Below, in pieces: positions 27,012 to 39,600 of a stretch of DNA of 64,000 nt. The DNA is taken from the NCBI RefSeq assembly GCF_964355755.1, contig NC_092676.1, positions 23,728,288 through 23,792,287 of the forward strand, in the 5' to 3' direction. Numbering within the stretch: the stretch's first letter is position 1; every line of letters starts with the position of its first letter. A model generated the notes under the pieces. It was not told the DNA's origin. It did not search any database and was given only the letters and a program-made list of their open reading frames with translations. Origin of the DNA: Antedon mediterranea. Taxonomy: Eukaryota > Echinodermata > Crinoidea > Comatulida > Antedonidae. A program made the position numbers and the translations under genes.

Positions 27012-30000
27012 CAATGCTTAGATTAGTATTACTATGTACATTAGAACTCTATTAAGGAGACACCTTCAGGACTCCTTTGAAGTAGTTTCACCGAATACTG
27101 TGGGGGTTGGCCATAGTGAACATACAGTATTAGTAATTACTATCATACCCCTTGTATGTTACACAGTGTCCCCATAATATGAGTTGGCCATGTTATGTTG
27201 TCCTTTGTTAGTATCACCAGAAATTGACAGAATATTTATTTTATGCACAGCTACTAGGCCTACTAGTACTACTATAACGGTGAAATAGAAATATGGAATT
27301 TAATATTGATTTGATGTGTAAATAATTGAGAGTTACAATTATAATATGATGCATCACAATGCCCAGCAGATTGCTAACGACATCAATCGTTTCGTGAAAA
27401 TCTTGATTAATTCATCAATCAAATAAATAGCTAATCCATCTCTTTGCAGTAAAAAACTATGTTACCTCATAAAACGTACTGAACCAAAAATGGATCTGCA
27501 CGCTTTTTTTTAACGACACGATTAAGTTTTTATGAGTATGGACATTAATTTATGTAAGTAAATCGTTCCTTAATGGGATTGCATACCATGTGATTGTGAA
27601 GTTAGGAAATCTGATAAGAACGTCCTTGTATGTCTCAATGTTTTAAGAATGTTTTTGACTTTTTCATTTACAGTATAATTTTGAATTCTACATATTACAG
27701 TAATGGTAAGATCTTTTAAACTATCAGAAAAAAACTGTCGACACAATATTTTATATAATTATTATAAAAAAGTTGGGATGGCCTACTGGTATTTTATCAA
27801 ACTTGTTATCTACTTGTACTAAGTTACAGTACAGGTAAATATCAGCTGCAGGCACACATACGTATTAAAATAATGATATCTTAATTTGTAAACTATTTGA
27901 TTGGTCAGTTTTAACGATCATCATACAGTAAGGTAAGGTAACAGTGGTATCTATTAAAAAATTCCAAAGTACCTGTAGAAAAGTGGAATGAAGAAATTGT
28001 ACCATATGCTTGGTGTGATCAAAACATTTTAACCAGGACATTAACTGACCTACAACATTGAATAGCCTTGATGGTACAATGACATCATGATTTCTGTTCT
28101 CTGGAGATGGACTTGAAATTTGTAGCTATTTTGGAAGCTTTAGTTTCTTAATCTTTTTATCATATTCGACTTTAAATAATAATCAAGTCAGGCTTATGCT
28201 TTCAAGGTGGTCCTTGAGAAGAAAAAAAAGTTTTAAATATTTGAAACTAACAGGTCAGAGAATGGACTTAATTTGGACATGAATTATTTCATGTTATTTA
28301 ATATTTTTATGGTATCATTTTCAGTGATGTACCACAAGATATAATAAAATGGTGCGGTTTTAAAAAAAGAAAGGGAACAATCTCTGTTCAATCCATTGGG
28401 TTGTCAAAGGCTTGTGTAGAGTGGTCAGGTTGGAACCTTACCAATCGTACTGGTGATGGCTACACGGCCATGATTTTAGTGTTGTTTAAAAAAATGTCCT
28501 TAATTAATTTTACATGAATAACATACACAAATGTTACCTGTATGTACCTGATACACATCATACACAAAATTCTGGTTACCTTCTAAAAATGAAATCCAAG
28601 AATGTTGTTATAGAAAATCAAATTGAGTTTAAAATGTGGGTTGGTTCATTAACCCACTGTGTGACTAAATTGTTTATGAAATGTATTTAGAAGTCGTACA
28701 CATAAATCAATTGCATTAAGTGTTAGAGGTACAGTAGCGTGCGATATCTGAAAAAATATGTACACTAAAAAAAAACCATACACATCAAAATATCATTAAA
28801 ATTAATCTTTGAAAAAACTTGATGTTACGGAATCTGATATATATTACAATTGGTAAATTAGCCGAGGTGTTCTATAACAATTTCAACAGCGAATGCAAAT
28901 ATGAGAACAGATGTTAGATGAACATTTTCCGTCAATATGTGGAAAATACTGCTTATAGCAAAGAGGTTAATAACCTCAACAATTTTCTAATCTTTGTAAT
29001 AGAGATGATGTTTTTTTACAAAGTGAAAATTACAATTTAATTTGAGCAAATAACTTACAAAGTTCGAAAAATCCAAATTTCCTCAGTTACATTTAAATTT
29101 TTATTTAATTTGGTAAATAACCATTCTTAAATTATAATAAAGGAGTATCAAAATAAAAAAAATAAACTATAATTATTTTAAAACATTTATTTAATATCCT
29201 ATAAAAAGTAATTTTTTCTTTTTTTTTTTTTCAATTTTAGGCATTCTTGGGTAGTACTGTACCAGAGCTCGAAATTTACAGTATTAAACTCAGGTATGAT
29301 ATCTAGCAATTTGCTGCTACTACTTAGCATAATATTTGTCATTAAGTGAAGTTGAAAATTACAAACTAGCTAGCCCGTGTAGGTCATTGAAGAAACATCT
29401 TATTAAATTTCCAATGATTTAATACAAAGATCAAAACTTTAAACACAAAATATATTTTTCTAGCCCTACAGCTATTATTATAATGGATAAAGGTAAAATC
29501 CACTCTCTCTATCAAAAATCATCAGCTTTTTAGCAATGAAATTTAACACTAGTACTGCGGTTTAGTCGTGTAGCCTATTTGATGTTATACCACCAATGTG
29601 GTTATTTTAATGCCAACAGCTATTGTTCGTTTTCATAAATTTTATCCCTAAAGTGGTATTTTTATTTCATCTTGCTCTTGATCCCAATTAAACGTGATTA
29701 TAGGCGGAGTAGAAACACAAGTGAAAGTTGATACTGTGGGGTTAACACAATTAATTTGTGGTTGATGTTAACAAGTTTTTAAAAACATAATCATCAAGTT
29801 TTATAATGAGAAATATTTAAATTACAGTCTGATACCATTGGTTAAATTGTTGGATGATACTGTAAACAGTATGATTCCTAAATAATTTAATTATTGAATA
29901 AATATACCTTGAACATTAATATAAAAACCTGTAATAATATTCCATTATTGGATGAAACAGAAACAAAAATTCACTTTTATTTTCTGGAATTATGAAGGTA

Positions 30001-30849
30001 CTGTATTTTAGGTTGGGTAAACTTTTCCATCCAAACTAGCTGAAAATTTATTTTAAGGGGTTTTTTAAAACTTCGAAACCTACTTTAACTCTATCATCTT
30101 TTCCTTTTTACTGTACTGTAAGTAATATGTTTTATTTTGCATTCTTAATTTTTCATCACTACTGTACCTGTATTGTATGGTACTGTACACTGAATAATTA
30201 GAAGATCTTAGAATTTAAGTAGGTTTTGTATTATAGTTACTCTTCTTTACAGTACCCTTGCAGGTTCTGCTAACTACACTACAGCCTGTCCTTGAAGCTA
30301 TAGGGCAAGTTGGTGGGTATGTGTGATATTCCTTGAATCACCAATGTGAATCTTAACACCTGGCTAAAACTTTCACTAAGTGGGCATTTCTTTACAATTT
30401 TTTATGCCTAACAATAACTATTACGCTTTTTTTTATTTTCTTAGAGCTCATTAGCGAGTAGGAACATTGAATGTCATTTCGCTAGTTAAACCATGCGACC
30501 GCACAGCGCAACGCTGAAAATGTCAAGTAAAAGTCAAACAACAATACATGACAAGAACCACCCAGAAACGAAATGCACTATATATAATTAATTTGAACTT
30601 TAATATGGGACGTTCTTTTTAATGTGAAATGAACTTTGAAGGCCAATTTTAACAAGTTCAAAAGTTTTACACAACACCAATTTTAAATATTTAGTAATAA
30701 TTTATTAATTGTTTCTAAATTTTCTATGCAGCTACAACTGTACATAATATTTTATTTTAAATTTTAGAAAATTATGTACATTACTCTACACAAAGTACTA
30801 AAAGGGATATAGCATTGGTGCAAATTGGCGTTTTAGGATATTGTAGGTT
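27012..30849. other. Non-coding stretch
   Basis: No exon firmly supported. An inverted-repeat-like GGAGACACCTTCAGGACTCC and GTGTCCCCATAATA pair spans 27055-27185. A LINE-like tail AATAAATATACCTTGAA is at 29896-29912. Confidence 0.35.
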
Positions 30850-30857
30850 GGTTGCAA

Positions 30858-30900
30858 CAGGGAGTTGTAAAATAATATAATAATATTTTACAACTCCCTG
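30858..30900. mobile_element. 43-bp palindromic hAT-like micro-element
   Basis: Arms CAGGGAGTTGTAAAATA (30858-30874) and TATTTTACAACTCCCTG (30884-30900) are perfect inverted repeats. They are flanked by GTTGCAA on both sides (30851-30857 and 30901-30907). CAGGG ends with a 7-8 bp duplication are typical of hAT transposons. Confidence 0.65.
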
Positions 30901-31059
30901 GTTGCAATATCTTGTTAATTTCTTGGTGAAATTGTTTCTCTTTTGTTTTTTGTATGATTTGTATATGGATGTTCTATCCGAAATAAAGAAAATGAAGGAA
31001 TGATATCTTGCTTATTGTATGGTTTATGCCGTTGGGCTCAATGGCCAGAACAACCATGT

Positions 31060-31105
31060 GTTGATCTGGGTCTCCATGGTTAAATAAAGTTGAATTGAAT
31101 TTTGC
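31060..31105 (+). mobile_element. LINE-like 3' end
   Basis: TGGGTCTCCATGGTTAAATA and AAGTTGAATTGAATT, a common terminus of invertebrate non-LTR elements. Confidence 0.4.
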
Positions 31106-32345
31106 AGCAGAATTCAATGCCGTTTGCTTTGCTCCTCTTTGCTTTAATTTTTGTGCCCAACTTTTGTCTGACCTGGATAAAATCTTATTGCTAATTCACA
31201 AAAGGAACATTTCTTCATGAGAATATAGGAAATGAACTTCAGTAAAACATAACTGTAATCAAAGATTAAGGTAATCTTCTTTATTTTATTGATTTATAAT
31301 TGTGAGAAGACAACCCATTGTAAGACACAATATATAGAGGTCAACATTGTGTCTTCTTAATCACATCAGTTCATTGTTCACTAAAATCTTTATTTTGATC
31401 ATTGGACAAGTTCATTACAAGACTCATTTCCAAGTCTTTAAAAAGGTTTACCTTTAAAAATAGGTCTTGTTGTCATTATAAGGCGTGGCTAATCATTACT
31501 AAGTACAGTATACACTTACAGAATGTTCACTTATTATTAAGTATACTGTACTATTGTGTGAAAGGGTAAGGCTTTTATATTTGATAATACAGTAGCAAGA
31601 CAGTGAAACGTAGGCCTATCCTAATTTCAAAACTTTTCTTAGTATCTCTTCTGCTTACTGGTAGTAAAAATGTGTGCAAAATATTTTTTGGCAGGCAAAA
31701 AAAGGGGAAAAATTTGGGGTATTGACAACTGGGACAACAATACAGTATATCACAGCACAGTACAGAATAAAAGATTACCTTAACTTTTTTTTAGTTGAGG
31801 ATTCTATATATAGAATTATGCGTGCGCCATTTGTGTGTTTAAAAAACCCTGGTATGTTTTTATTGGTACTGTATTATGTAATACACATGTGACATTTGTC
31901 ATGAAACTGTCAAAAGTCCAGTGTTGCTGGTATGACAAGCATGAATGACTGAGTAAGATGTGTTCAATTATTGGAAAAATAGTCAAAAAGGACAATTGAG
32001 ATAAGGCCAACAAAATAAATTATTGTGTTGGCCTAATGGAATATCTAGATCCATCCATTCTTGCGAAAACATGGCGTATTGAGCTTCCCACATTACAATC
32101 GGAAAAAAATCCATCATACTTCACTATTCTTTCTGCAATATCCAGTCTAACTAGTTCTAACTGTGAAACATGTATTACTATGTCACATTTAGTTAAATAG
32201 GTAAATATATAATGGGCAACACGACACAGGTAGGAACATTCCTCCACCTCATCAACAACACTCAACAACAACAAAAAGTTCTTAATTATTTCGTCTTATT
32301 CTTAATCTTAGCACATGCTTGAGTAAACTGATTATTAAAACCTAC

Positions 32346-32454
32346 CTGGATAATATTCTAGCACTGATGATGAAGTGTAGCGGAAAATAAGTCCTAAAAC
32401 AACAAATGTAAGCCATGGTGACAGGGAATACCCCATCGCCATACCAACAAACAT
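32346..32454 (-). CDS. Possible first coding exon of an unidentified membrane protein
   Basis: From ATG 32454, 36 codons read MFVGMAMGYSLSPWLTFVVL, then GLIFRYTSSSVLEYYP, and end at a strong donor CCAG/gtaggt (phase 1). One hydrophobic helix is followed by Arg. An upstream in-frame TAG closes the frame on the 5' side; CCAAT-type boxes (GCCAATCACAGCG on plus) and GC-rich sequence at 32700-32830 may be its promoter. The helix-Arg pattern is loosely like the start of ER glycosyltransferases of the ALG6 group, but that is weak. No second exon was identified. Confidence 0.35.
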
Positions 32455-32829
32455 CAAGTTTTGACAATTCACTCCCGGGGAAAGTTCACACTGCAGCAGA
32501 CGGTTACCACTCCAGTTAATCCATACATGGGCCTAAGCACCGACAAACTTTTAGCCTAAGTACGTACTGGAAATATACCACAACACGTAATTAAAACTAT
32601 TCCGACGACGTGTATTTTTCCTATAGTCAGACGACACAGCTATATTTAAATTCAGGTTCAATGGGAAATAAGTTATTCTACCCAAACTCTATTATCCTCA
32701 CGTTGAGTCGGGCTCCTGTGATTCTTCCACCGTGTTTGAGAACGGCCTTGTAATCTAAATAGCGCGCTGGGCCATAGCCAATCACAGCGTGGGAGGCGTT
32801 GCTTAATATAAAGTTCCAGTGACCAACGT

Positions 32830-35800
32830 CCTTGTTAGGCTGTCAAAAGTTTAATACAGAAAAAAGAAGTTTAGAATAAACAGAAATTAGGATGAAATTA
32901 AGACAGGGGTGGTTGGATGGGATGGCATTTGTATCTTTTGTTTCACTCAATTCTACTATCTATTCGCGTCTACTAAAGAAATTTATTCATAGTTGTATGC
33001 CATTGAATCAACAGCGGTGGATTTAGCCTACTTTTTGCGCGCGAGGGTGAACATTCTCATTTTGTTTCCTACGATCGATCATTTAATGGTTATGCTTCTC
33101 ATCACAAAATACGCAGTTAACATCCAGTGAGAGTATACAATTAGTATTGGGTTAAATTGAGTGCATGGTAAAAGCGATGATTATTCCTCCTCGACATCTG
33201 TTATTCATTTTTCTATATATATATTCTTGACATTGTGCGCTACTTATTTCGATGGTAGGTCATTTAATTTCGACGTGTTTGATTTGAGTGACATTATTGG
33301 TCTATTGACAGCAATTAAATGTGTCAGGTAGATCTTAGGGTAGATGTACATTGAATGGCTCCCACGCTCTCGGACGTGTCAACACAGGATATCTAAAAAC
33401 TATCCGCGATGTTCATGTTGAAACAATATCTAATTTATAAAGACAGAATTTATTTTTTTTAAATTATTTTATTGATCTGACACGGGTTTGTTCGACATCC
33501 ATGGTTCGACTCCCGAACATCTCTGGTTTAAACACTCAACACAGCTGACTGTCTGACTTAAAAACCACAATTTACTTTATATTAGTACCGTTTATCTTGT
33601 TAAATTGATACGAGTAATTGAACAATTCCTCTTCGACCGCTAAAACCACAAGACAACTAATATACAGTCAATGTACTGCCAATATATTACAGTCCAGTTA
33701 GATGGCGCTACAACGTACAAGACGATTACTAATTTTACGTATAGCCAAAGTTCTTATAGTATAGCGCGTATAAAGTATAGAGGGCGGAAGACTGATTTAA
33801 TTAAATACCTGTATCAGATTTATAGAGAATTATAGAGGACGCCAGACCGATATTTTTAATTATCAGATTATTTTCTTGCATTTTATCTAGTTGAAACAGA
33901 GGACAAGCAGACAAGTTGACATTTTAAGTACGAATGTGTCTATTATGGACGCATTGTTTAATCTGCCATTTAATTACAGTACAAAACAGAAGAATATGAG
34001 TTGATGAACAGAGTAAACACAACAAAACCCAAAAAATTAACTCTCTATCAAAAGGAATGATTGAAGTTAAAAAAATGTTTAGCTTTTTTTCAATGAAAAA
34101 AAAAATTATATGTCCTCTAAAAAAAAAATGCGTATAATTTAATAAAAAATAGCTAATAATAACAATAATTTACATTACATTCGATTACGGTACAGATTTC
34201 AGAAAGTTTTCTAGACATGAATACAAATTAGTGAACAATACCTATTAATGTTAGCAAACAAGGTTAGAACAATAATTTCAGAATTGATTTTCATTTTAAT
34301 TTAAAGCAGAAAGTAAAAAAAAAACCAGTTTTCCCATGATGCTCTAACAAATAAGTGGAATACAACCCTCAAAAGTGATAATGATTTAAGAATTCCAAAC
34401 TTCGTGGTATAATTTTTTTTTTTCTTTTTTCTTTTTCTGGTACATAAAAAAGGCAAAGATATAGAATATTCTGGTACCATATATAATAAACTCAAAAGCT
34501 CCCTAAGAAAAATGTTGTTTTCTAAATTAAAGTTCATAATAATCTATGGGAAGTGAGAAAGTGATACATTATATTGCTCAGGTGAGACTGAATTAATAAA
34601 CAAGTGTACAATAAATTTAGTGAGAACACCCCTAAACAATAATAGAACAGTCATTTCTAAAATCATACACACCCTCTCATTCACAAAAAGAATGAAATTA
34701 TCAAGTGTGAGACGATCCATTCATATTTTTAGGGGTGCTCAAAAAGTGAGTTGACAAACACATGGTACAGTATACACTAACTATCTGGGTTGTTTCACAT
34801 AATCGATAAAAAAACTTTAGCAAATAATATTGGCATTACTGATTGTTTCTGTCTAGCTGGAAGTATTTTTTTCTACAAATACATATATTAAACATTGGAA
34901 GATAACTGAAACAATAGCGGCAAAACAATGACAGCACCTCCATACAATTAAAGAAAGCGTACAAAGATAGCATTGCAAAATTCAGGAGTTATTCATTAGT
35001 TGTTCTAAATATTACCATAGCAAATCTGAATAAATAAATATGTCTGGCCTAGATTGCATACTTGGGAATAACATATGCAAATAGCATTTTCACCTGTATG
35101 TAAATATATTGTTGAGTACATAATAAATTTGCATTTTAAGCCACATGCAAACAAAGTAAAATAAACAGAATTGTATATTTTTAAAGACATCATTTTACAA
35201 TACACGCATTTCATTATTCAACTGTATGTGAAATAACTTTCAAATCAAAACCGTGTAAACATATCTACATAGTTATTTTGTTTAATCGTGTATAAACAAG
35301 ATTAACAAAGGTGTGTGTGTTAATAGCCTTACAAATATGCTTACATATTGATAAAGACCTCATCTATGAATGAAAACACATTGTGTTATAAAAACCTTTA
35401 CAATAACAGTAAATTATGCAAAACATTAATCTTAGGAACACCTTGTAGTTGCATACGGTTTGAGGTTCATTAATATCAGTACAGTAATATTTGTAAATAA
35501 AAACTTGTGTACAAAAATTAGTCCTGACAATGGTTGTAACAAAAAAAAGATTATTTTACCTAGACCTTCTTAAACATGCATCAAGTAAATTTTTTATATC
35601 ATTATCACTGGTAGGAGAGCCAAATAACGTAGATTCATTGATTGTATTTGCATAACACGAGACGAGAGAACAAAACAATTTGGATATTACGATCCTCTAC
35701 AGGACATTCCGCGTAAAGAGAGTTTTCAATCGCATCCACAAAACACAAATTTTGATTGTATGCCTTTATGCACATATGATATAACGATCTATTATAATAT

Positions 35801-36339
35801 TGTCAAGTTTTGCAATCAAAAATTCCCAATATATACAAATCACCATAGATTTTTAAATTTATGGATGCTTTTTGTATTCCATTATTCAAAATTACTTTAA
35901 TAAAATGATTAGAGGAGGGATGTTTATTAAATTCTTAATAAGCTGACATCGTATACAAATTATTACAGAAATGGTTTTTAAATTGCCTACCAACTGATAG
36001 CTCGTTCGAAAAGGAACCAGAACCAACCTGGGTACATTTTTTGGCATGAAATAATGTGTACATGCTGCCTTAATACAGTAGCACAATTGTAGTTGTATTG
36101 CATCGAAAGTTTGGAGTATTTAATTCTAGTTTACAAAACAAATTTCTTGATAGTTGTTTTGTATGTTATCTTCTTAATCATGTTTGGTTAATAGTCGACT
36201 AGTATTACTACTGTACTACTAACTAGAAAACAGTTGCTTTCATTGGCTTTGTAATCAAATTATTATTTGAATTTATGTGGTAATACCACTTGAAATGCTA
36301 CTGTACTGTGTTTTCTAAAGTCATCTAATTTAGAATTGA
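32830..36339. other. Intergenic between the 32.4 kb exon and caprin
   Basis: AT-rich; no exon, RNA gene or known repeat recognised. It probably contains the distal caprin 3' flank. Confidence 0.35.
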
Positions 36340-36661
36340 TCACTCCATGGTTTTTTTTTTCCAAATAGCCTAGGGTATTATTAAATCTAGTGTTGAATCA
36401 AACTACGTGTGTTGCCTGTCCAGTTTTGTATTTGAGGTTGTGTTCTTTGTTACGTGACCTAAAATAATCTAATCTATAGTGTTAAACAATACCTTCTGCG
36501 ATACCTTCTTGCCTGTCGTGCGAGGTTGTGCTTTTTTGCTAAATAGCCTACGATATTCTTAAATCTACAGTGTAAAACCACTAGAAGATGCCTGTCCAGT
36601 CTTGTACGTGAGGTTGTGTTTTTTTGCTACCTTGCCTAGCTGTCATGACCTATTCTCCCAT
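36340..36661 (-). repeat. Degenerate repeats in the region just 3' of caprin
   Basis: Immediately past the caprin stop, which puts it probably in the 3' UTR, are about three imperfect copies of a block of roughly 100 bp. It contains TGCCTGTCCAG, GAGGTTGTG, a T-run and AAATAGCCTA on the plus strand. Copies start near 36350, 36470 and 36540. No clear polyadenylation signal was fixed; an AATAAA on the minus strand lies near 35923. Confidence 0.5.
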
Positions 36662-39600
36662 TTATGCTGTTAGCTGTTGGGTCTTGGTAAACCCTCCTCT
36701 TCCACGATTATTGTATCCTGGACGGGGCCCTTGACCACGACCTTAAACGACAAACAAAATATATATTGAAGGTTTGCATGACGAAAATAAATATGTTGAT
36801 ATAAAGTTTGCTGTACACCACAAATCTAGTTCTGAAAAGAACTGTTGAGTTTCTCAATGTTTTAATCAATATACTTTGATAATCGACATTGAAAGAAATG
36901 TTGAGAAATTCAACAGACAAAATATATATTGATTGATAGTGTAGAAAGAATTTCCGTATAAACCCAAATTTACGGTCAGGTTTACCTCCTCTAGAGTTCC
37001 CACCACGTGGCATATTTGTACGTCTGTCAAACGACTGGTAGCCATTATCCGGCATTGATCTGTACGTATTCGGGTACGAACTGGATGAGTGCATAGAGGT
37101 ACCGGCTCCATTCCCTGCGCTGAATGTTACGTCAGATGCCCGAGGTTGAAATGTGCTTGCTATGTAGTTTTGTCGGTTAAATCCTGAAAAAAAAAAGAAG
37201 AAGAAATCACGAGTAATGTTTTAAGTTGATTTTACTAGGTGAATTTGTTCACGGGAATCCATCTTGACAGGGAAAAAAGTCGCACTGTCCTTTACACTAC
37301 AACAGTCTCCTGAAATTTGCTCATAAATGCATCATAGCTTATTGCTTATTGCTTGCGATTGGTTGCGCAATAGTTGCTTCGCTTCACAAAAAGTTGAAAC
37401 AATTTGAACTACCACTATGCGCTAACAAATTCGTCTAGTGGAAAATTGGCTTTATTGTGCAGTATTTTAGTAACGTAGAAATTGGGTACTTAAAAATATA
37501 AATAATGGGAAATTTCGACCATTTGACACAACTAGTTATATTTTCAGCCTCACCCCTATTATTTTGGGATCCATCACTATACCGAGTATTACCCCTATTA
37601 TGTTGCTGTCCGCCTCCTCTGTTGTTGCGGTAACTAGCGTTCTGCACACTACCACGATTACCCCGGTTACCACGGTTGTTACGATAGCCACCTTGCTGCT
37701 GGTACTGCTGGTAGCCCGAACCTGTAAACAATTTTGTTTGATTTGTATTTGTACAATTTCATTATCAATTTGTATCTGTTCACTGCTTGTCATGTTATAT
37801 TCCATCTCATTATATGAGGTTCAAGTTTGTCATATATATGTATGCATAGACCCATTTACGATTGACGATAAATTAATAAATATGCATTTTTTCTATATAA
37901 AACAAAAGAAATCCAAACAGTTTTCAACATAGAACTATATAATATTTTCACACGTCCAATCAAATGACGTCATGATTAGTAAGAGCAATAATATTGAGAC
38001 GATACGATGAAGTTATTGTTCTTATTGATCATGACATTATTTGATTGGATTTAAAAAAATAATATTTTTATCAAAGACAGAATAAATGGTTATTCTATAG
38101 TTTTAGAATAAAAACTGTTCAAATTCATGTAAGAAAAATGTAAGTTTATCCATTTATCCTCGATCATTATCATCCTAGTGCTGCAGCCCTTTGCTATTTT
38201 GACTAGAATGCTCGGCGCTAAAATGACTTACCAGATACATCTGAACTTGCCGATGACAGATCCGGTGTTCGGCTGGCCGATCCATACGATTCTGAGCCAG
38301 AGCTCTGGTACGCATCTTGTCCTTGCGTCACTGCCGTTGCGACCGGGGGCGAGGACTGCATCTGATACGATATGCTAGATTGAAAAGGAGGTGCGCTTGC
38401 GTTCATTGTTGATTTTGGTATGCTTGCACTAGATGGCGTTGTGACCTGTGTGCTGATCTGGGATTCATCGGTGGGCATAGCGATCATCTGCGGATCTTGC
38501 ATGGACATAGCACCACTGGACAGCTGACCTTGTGTTAATGGTTCTTGTTGGAAAGCTGAATCTGCGATCTGGTCTAATGAAACATGAAATTCAGAGTATA
38601 ATTTCTTATTCAAAATAAATGCTTAGCTGTGCATTTACATAGAATTTCACAACAAATTAAAAAAAACAAGCCAGTTATGTGGCAAATATAATCATCATAC
38701 TCACTTGAATATTGCGAGGAGTTGCCCAGTTGTTGGGAGTAATCGGAAGCAGTGGTCAGTCTTGAGTTACTATACTGGTCTGCAGATTGACTATACTGGT
38801 CAGTGGATGCATTGTACTGGTCAGCCCCTGAAGCATAGTGGTCACTGGTACTATATTGGTCAGTTGCCAGACTAGACTGGTTGTATGAGGAGCTAGTGTG
38901 GGTTGATGTATTGCTTTGGAGTACTGAATCCTTGTCCTAAAGGGTAGACAAAAAATACACATGTATATAGTCAGAGGATCGAGTTATATACAATTAGAAA
39001 GAAATGGGTTTTAAAACCTTTTTCTCATTTTTATGTCGGCATTTCTTTGTTTACATTATCAAACTTTATGTGATAAAGAAATGCAATGTGCCCAACACTA
39101 TTGCGTCAACACAATTGTTAGAATCTCCTTTGGCTTACCACGTTATAGCTTTGTTCTGTAGACGATTGCGAAGGAATTGACGGTGAACCTTGAAGGTGGT
39201 GTTGGTCCAGTACCTGTCCTTGCTGCAGTGTTTGTTGTGTATGTTCCATCATGGACGGGTCTGTAGACAATTACAGCAAATTAAAATCACATTGTAATTA
39301 AGGGTTTTGAGCAGCAAGGGCTATGAGCGCTCACTGACTAAACCAATAGCTTAAGGGGCTCCAGAGCATAAGCAACCACAATGCAACTACCCAACATTGG
39401 AGGGCTATTTAGGAGTGCTAAACTCAGAGCTATAGGGGCCACAGGGTATGAGCAGCCCCAATGCAACTACCCAGAGTTGGAGGGCTCCAATTGCTAAACC
39501 AGAGGCCTTTGCCCCCTGTATGTAATTGGTTTGGAACAGCATCAAGTCAAAATATTACTGCAATTTGTAATTGGGAAAAAGATTAAAATTTACCTGATGA

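Noticed and set aside
30256-30313. Plus-strand exon-like PLQVLLTTLQPVLEAIGQVG between ttctttacag and GG/gtatgt
   Set aside because: Isolated, very short, no other exon in phase nearby; could be chance.
32020-32274. 84-codon minus-strand frame left of the 32.4 kb exon
   Set aside because: The phase does not fit the phase-1 donor of that exon, and it contains no recognisable domain.
36708-37094. 128-codon minus-strand frame
   Set aside because: Only its first part is caprin exon 14; the rest is read-through of the intron.
37564-37932. 122-codon plus-strand frame rich in T and V
   Set aside because: It is the antisense of the caprin RG-rich exon 13.
39050-39115. TATCAAACTTTATGTGATAA and AATGTGCCCAA in caprin intron 10
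   Set aside because: Resembles one end of the TACACTATCAAACT MITE, but too short and diverged to call a copy.
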